A DNA stretch of 5,910 nt from Zavarzinia sp. (GTDB taxonomy: Bacteria; Pseudomonadota; Alphaproteobacteria; Zavarziniales; Zavarziniaceae): the NCBI GenBank assembly GCA_028694545.1, contig JAQVKV010000179.1, positions 1 to 5,910 of the forward strand. The letters are read 5' to 3'. Below, piece after piece: positions 5,243 through 5,910 of the stretch; position 1 is the first letter of the stretch, and each line of letters starts with the position of its first letter. The notes under the pieces were generated by a model. That model made no database searches. It was not told where the DNA came from and saw only the letters and a program-made list of their open reading frames with translations. The position numbers were made by a program, and so were the translations under genes.

Positions 5243-5278
5243 AAAACAAAAAAGGCGGCCCCCACGGGGACCGCCTTT
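5243..5278 (-). terminator. Rho-independent terminator of rpmE
   Basis: On the minus strand a stem of AAAGGCGG and CCGCCTTT (5278-5271 with 5258-5251), extended inward by CCCC/GGGG past one mismatch, is followed by a T-rich tail (six T, G, four T; 5253-5243). It lies 26 bp beyond the rpmE stop codon. The matching A-rich side makes plus-strand function unlikely to matter, since no plus-strand gene precedes it nearby. Confidence 0.93.
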
Positions 5279-5303
5279 CGAAGGGCCGGGATGCGGCGCC
5301 GAA

Positions 5304-5528
5304 TTACTTCAGGCCGAACTTCGAGAAGCGCTTGTTGAAGCGCGCGACCATGCCGCCCGTGTCGATGATGCGCTGCTGGCCACCGGTCCAGGCGGGGTGC
5401 GAGGACTTGTCGATGTCGAGCTTCATGACATCGCCTTCCTTGCCCCAGGTGCTGCGGGTCTTGAACACCGTGCCATCGGTCATCTCCACCGAGATGACAT
5501 GATAGTCGGGGTGAATGCCTTCCTTCAT
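5304..5528 (-). CDS. rpmE: 50S ribosomal protein L31 (cysteine-free form)
   Basis: The product is 74 aa and is a component of the large ribosomal subunit at the bridge to the small subunit. The diagnostic start M-K-x-x-I-H-P-D-Y-H is followed by the strand [16 protein letters not shown], then S-H-P-A-W-T-G-G and a basic end with R-F-N-K-R-F. It has no cysteine at all, so it lacks the zinc-binding C-x-C and C-x-x-C ligands of the E. coli RpmE form; this zinc-independent form is common in alphaproteobacteria. The ATG at 5528 has AAGGAG 7 nt upstream; the longer frame to 5648 has no family match. It has its own strong terminator downstream. In the 142 bp upstream (5529-5670) I could not settle on a promoter. 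Confidence 0.96.
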   Translation of the reverse strand: MKEGIHPDYHVISVEMTDGTVFKTRSTWGKEGDVMKLDIDKSSHPAWTGGQQRIIDTGGMVARFNKRFSKFGLK

Positions 5529-5670
5529 CGTCCTGCTCCTTGACCACGGTGCCCACATCGCGCGGGCCGCCGGCCATGGGTAAATCGTATCGACTTCACG
5601 TCGGGAAGCCGCGTTCCTATCGGAAAAGCCCGACGATGGCAATGGCAATCGCCGATTCGCCCTGGGGAAC

Positions 5671-5910
5671 TCAGAGCCGCGCCAGCAATTCCGCCTTCTT
5701 CGCCGCGAACTCCTCGTCGGTGAGGATGCCCTTGGCCTTCAGGGCCGCCAGCTTCTCGATCATGGCGAAAATATCCTGTTCGGCGGCGGGCGCCGGCGCG
5801 GCCTCGAAGACGGGGGCCGTCGGCAGCACCGGTGCCGCGGGCGTTGGCCCCGGGACCGGCAGAGGTTCGGACGCGAACACCGGTGCCGCCGCGGGCGGAG
5901 GCGGCGCGAC
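5671..5910 (-). CDS. SHOCT-domain protein, C-terminal part (5' end outside window)
   Basis: The frame is open from the right edge to a TGA at 5671-5673, giving 79 visible residues. The first 50 or so are a low-complexity Pro-Ala-Val linker ([10 protein letters not shown] and similar). The last 30 ([30 protein letters not shown]) are a clear SHOCT domain, a short helical hairpin with the G-I-L-T-x-x-E-F core found at the C terminus of many otherwise unrelated proteins, often with membrane, PH-like or SPFH domains. It is thought to mediate oligomerisation or protein contacts. What the N-terminal part is cannot be told. An internal GTG at 5880 could be mistaken for a start, but the frame continues upstream with the same composition. 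Confidence 0.85.
   Translation of the reverse strand, partial: VAPPPPAAAPVFASEPLPVPGPTPAAPVLPTAPVFEAAPAPAAEQDIFAMIEKLAALKAKGILTDEEFAAKKAELLARL

Noticed and set aside
4585..5502. 305-aa plus-strand frame across hsp20 and rpmE
   Set aside because: It runs antisense through two recognised genes, the RpoH promoter and the rpmE terminator, so it cannot be a real gene.
5579..5640. A promoter for rpmE (TACGAT or GATAGG as -10)
   Set aside because: No -35 element at an acceptable spacing could be found for either hexamer, so no promoter is called.

Overview
This window looks like chromosomal DNA from a high-GC alphaproteobacterium. The best evidence is two small families that I know essentially only from that class: a DUF1013/TrcR cell-cycle regulator and a DUF1192 protein. 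A cysteine-free L31 ribosomal protein and an RpoH-type promoter with a ROSE-like leader on an hsp20 gene fit the same picture. I cannot name the genus. The content is mostly ordinary housekeeping and stress genes; I see no mobile element, CRISPR array, rRNA or tRNA, and no evidence of a wholly new multi-gene system. The most interesting signals are in the intergenic regions.

Layout. Positions 1-290 (+) hold the C-terminal end of a LysR-type regulator that enters from the left. It converges on, and overlaps by 13 bp, a second LysR-type regulator (278-1144, -). That gene lies 25 bp downstream of a YeiH-family membrane transporter (1170-2207, -), giving a probable two-gene unit of putative sulfur-anion exporter plus regulator. 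Upstream of yeiH is an AT-rich control region with a perfect 25-bp palindrome and a third copy of its half-site, which looks like a LysR operator. Next come a TrcR/DUF1013 regulator (2338-3048, -) with a near-consensus sigma-70 promoter and a zinc-independent NAD(P)H:quinone oxidoreductase (3214-4218, -). The oxidoreductase is divergent from a small DUF1192 gene (4275-4469, +).

A bidirectional terminator separates DUF1192 from a convergent IbpA-like small heat-shock protein gene (4624-5091, -). The hsp20 gene has two layers of apparent heat control: an RpoH-like promoter and a roughly 110-nt structured leader that masks its ribosome binding site in the manner of a ROSE thermometer. Directly upstream is rpmE (5304-5528, -) with a strong terminator whose T tract ends a few bases before the heat-shock -35 element. 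At the right edge is the C-terminal part of a SHOCT-domain protein (5671-5910, -).

Apart from yeiH-lysR, the genes appear to be separately transcribed. No stretch longer than 300 bp lacks a gene; the gaps (2208-2337, 3049-3213, 4219-4274, 4470-4623, 5092-5303, 5529-5670) hold the promoters, hairpins and terminators listed, except that 4219-4274 and 5529-5670 show no convincing promoter.
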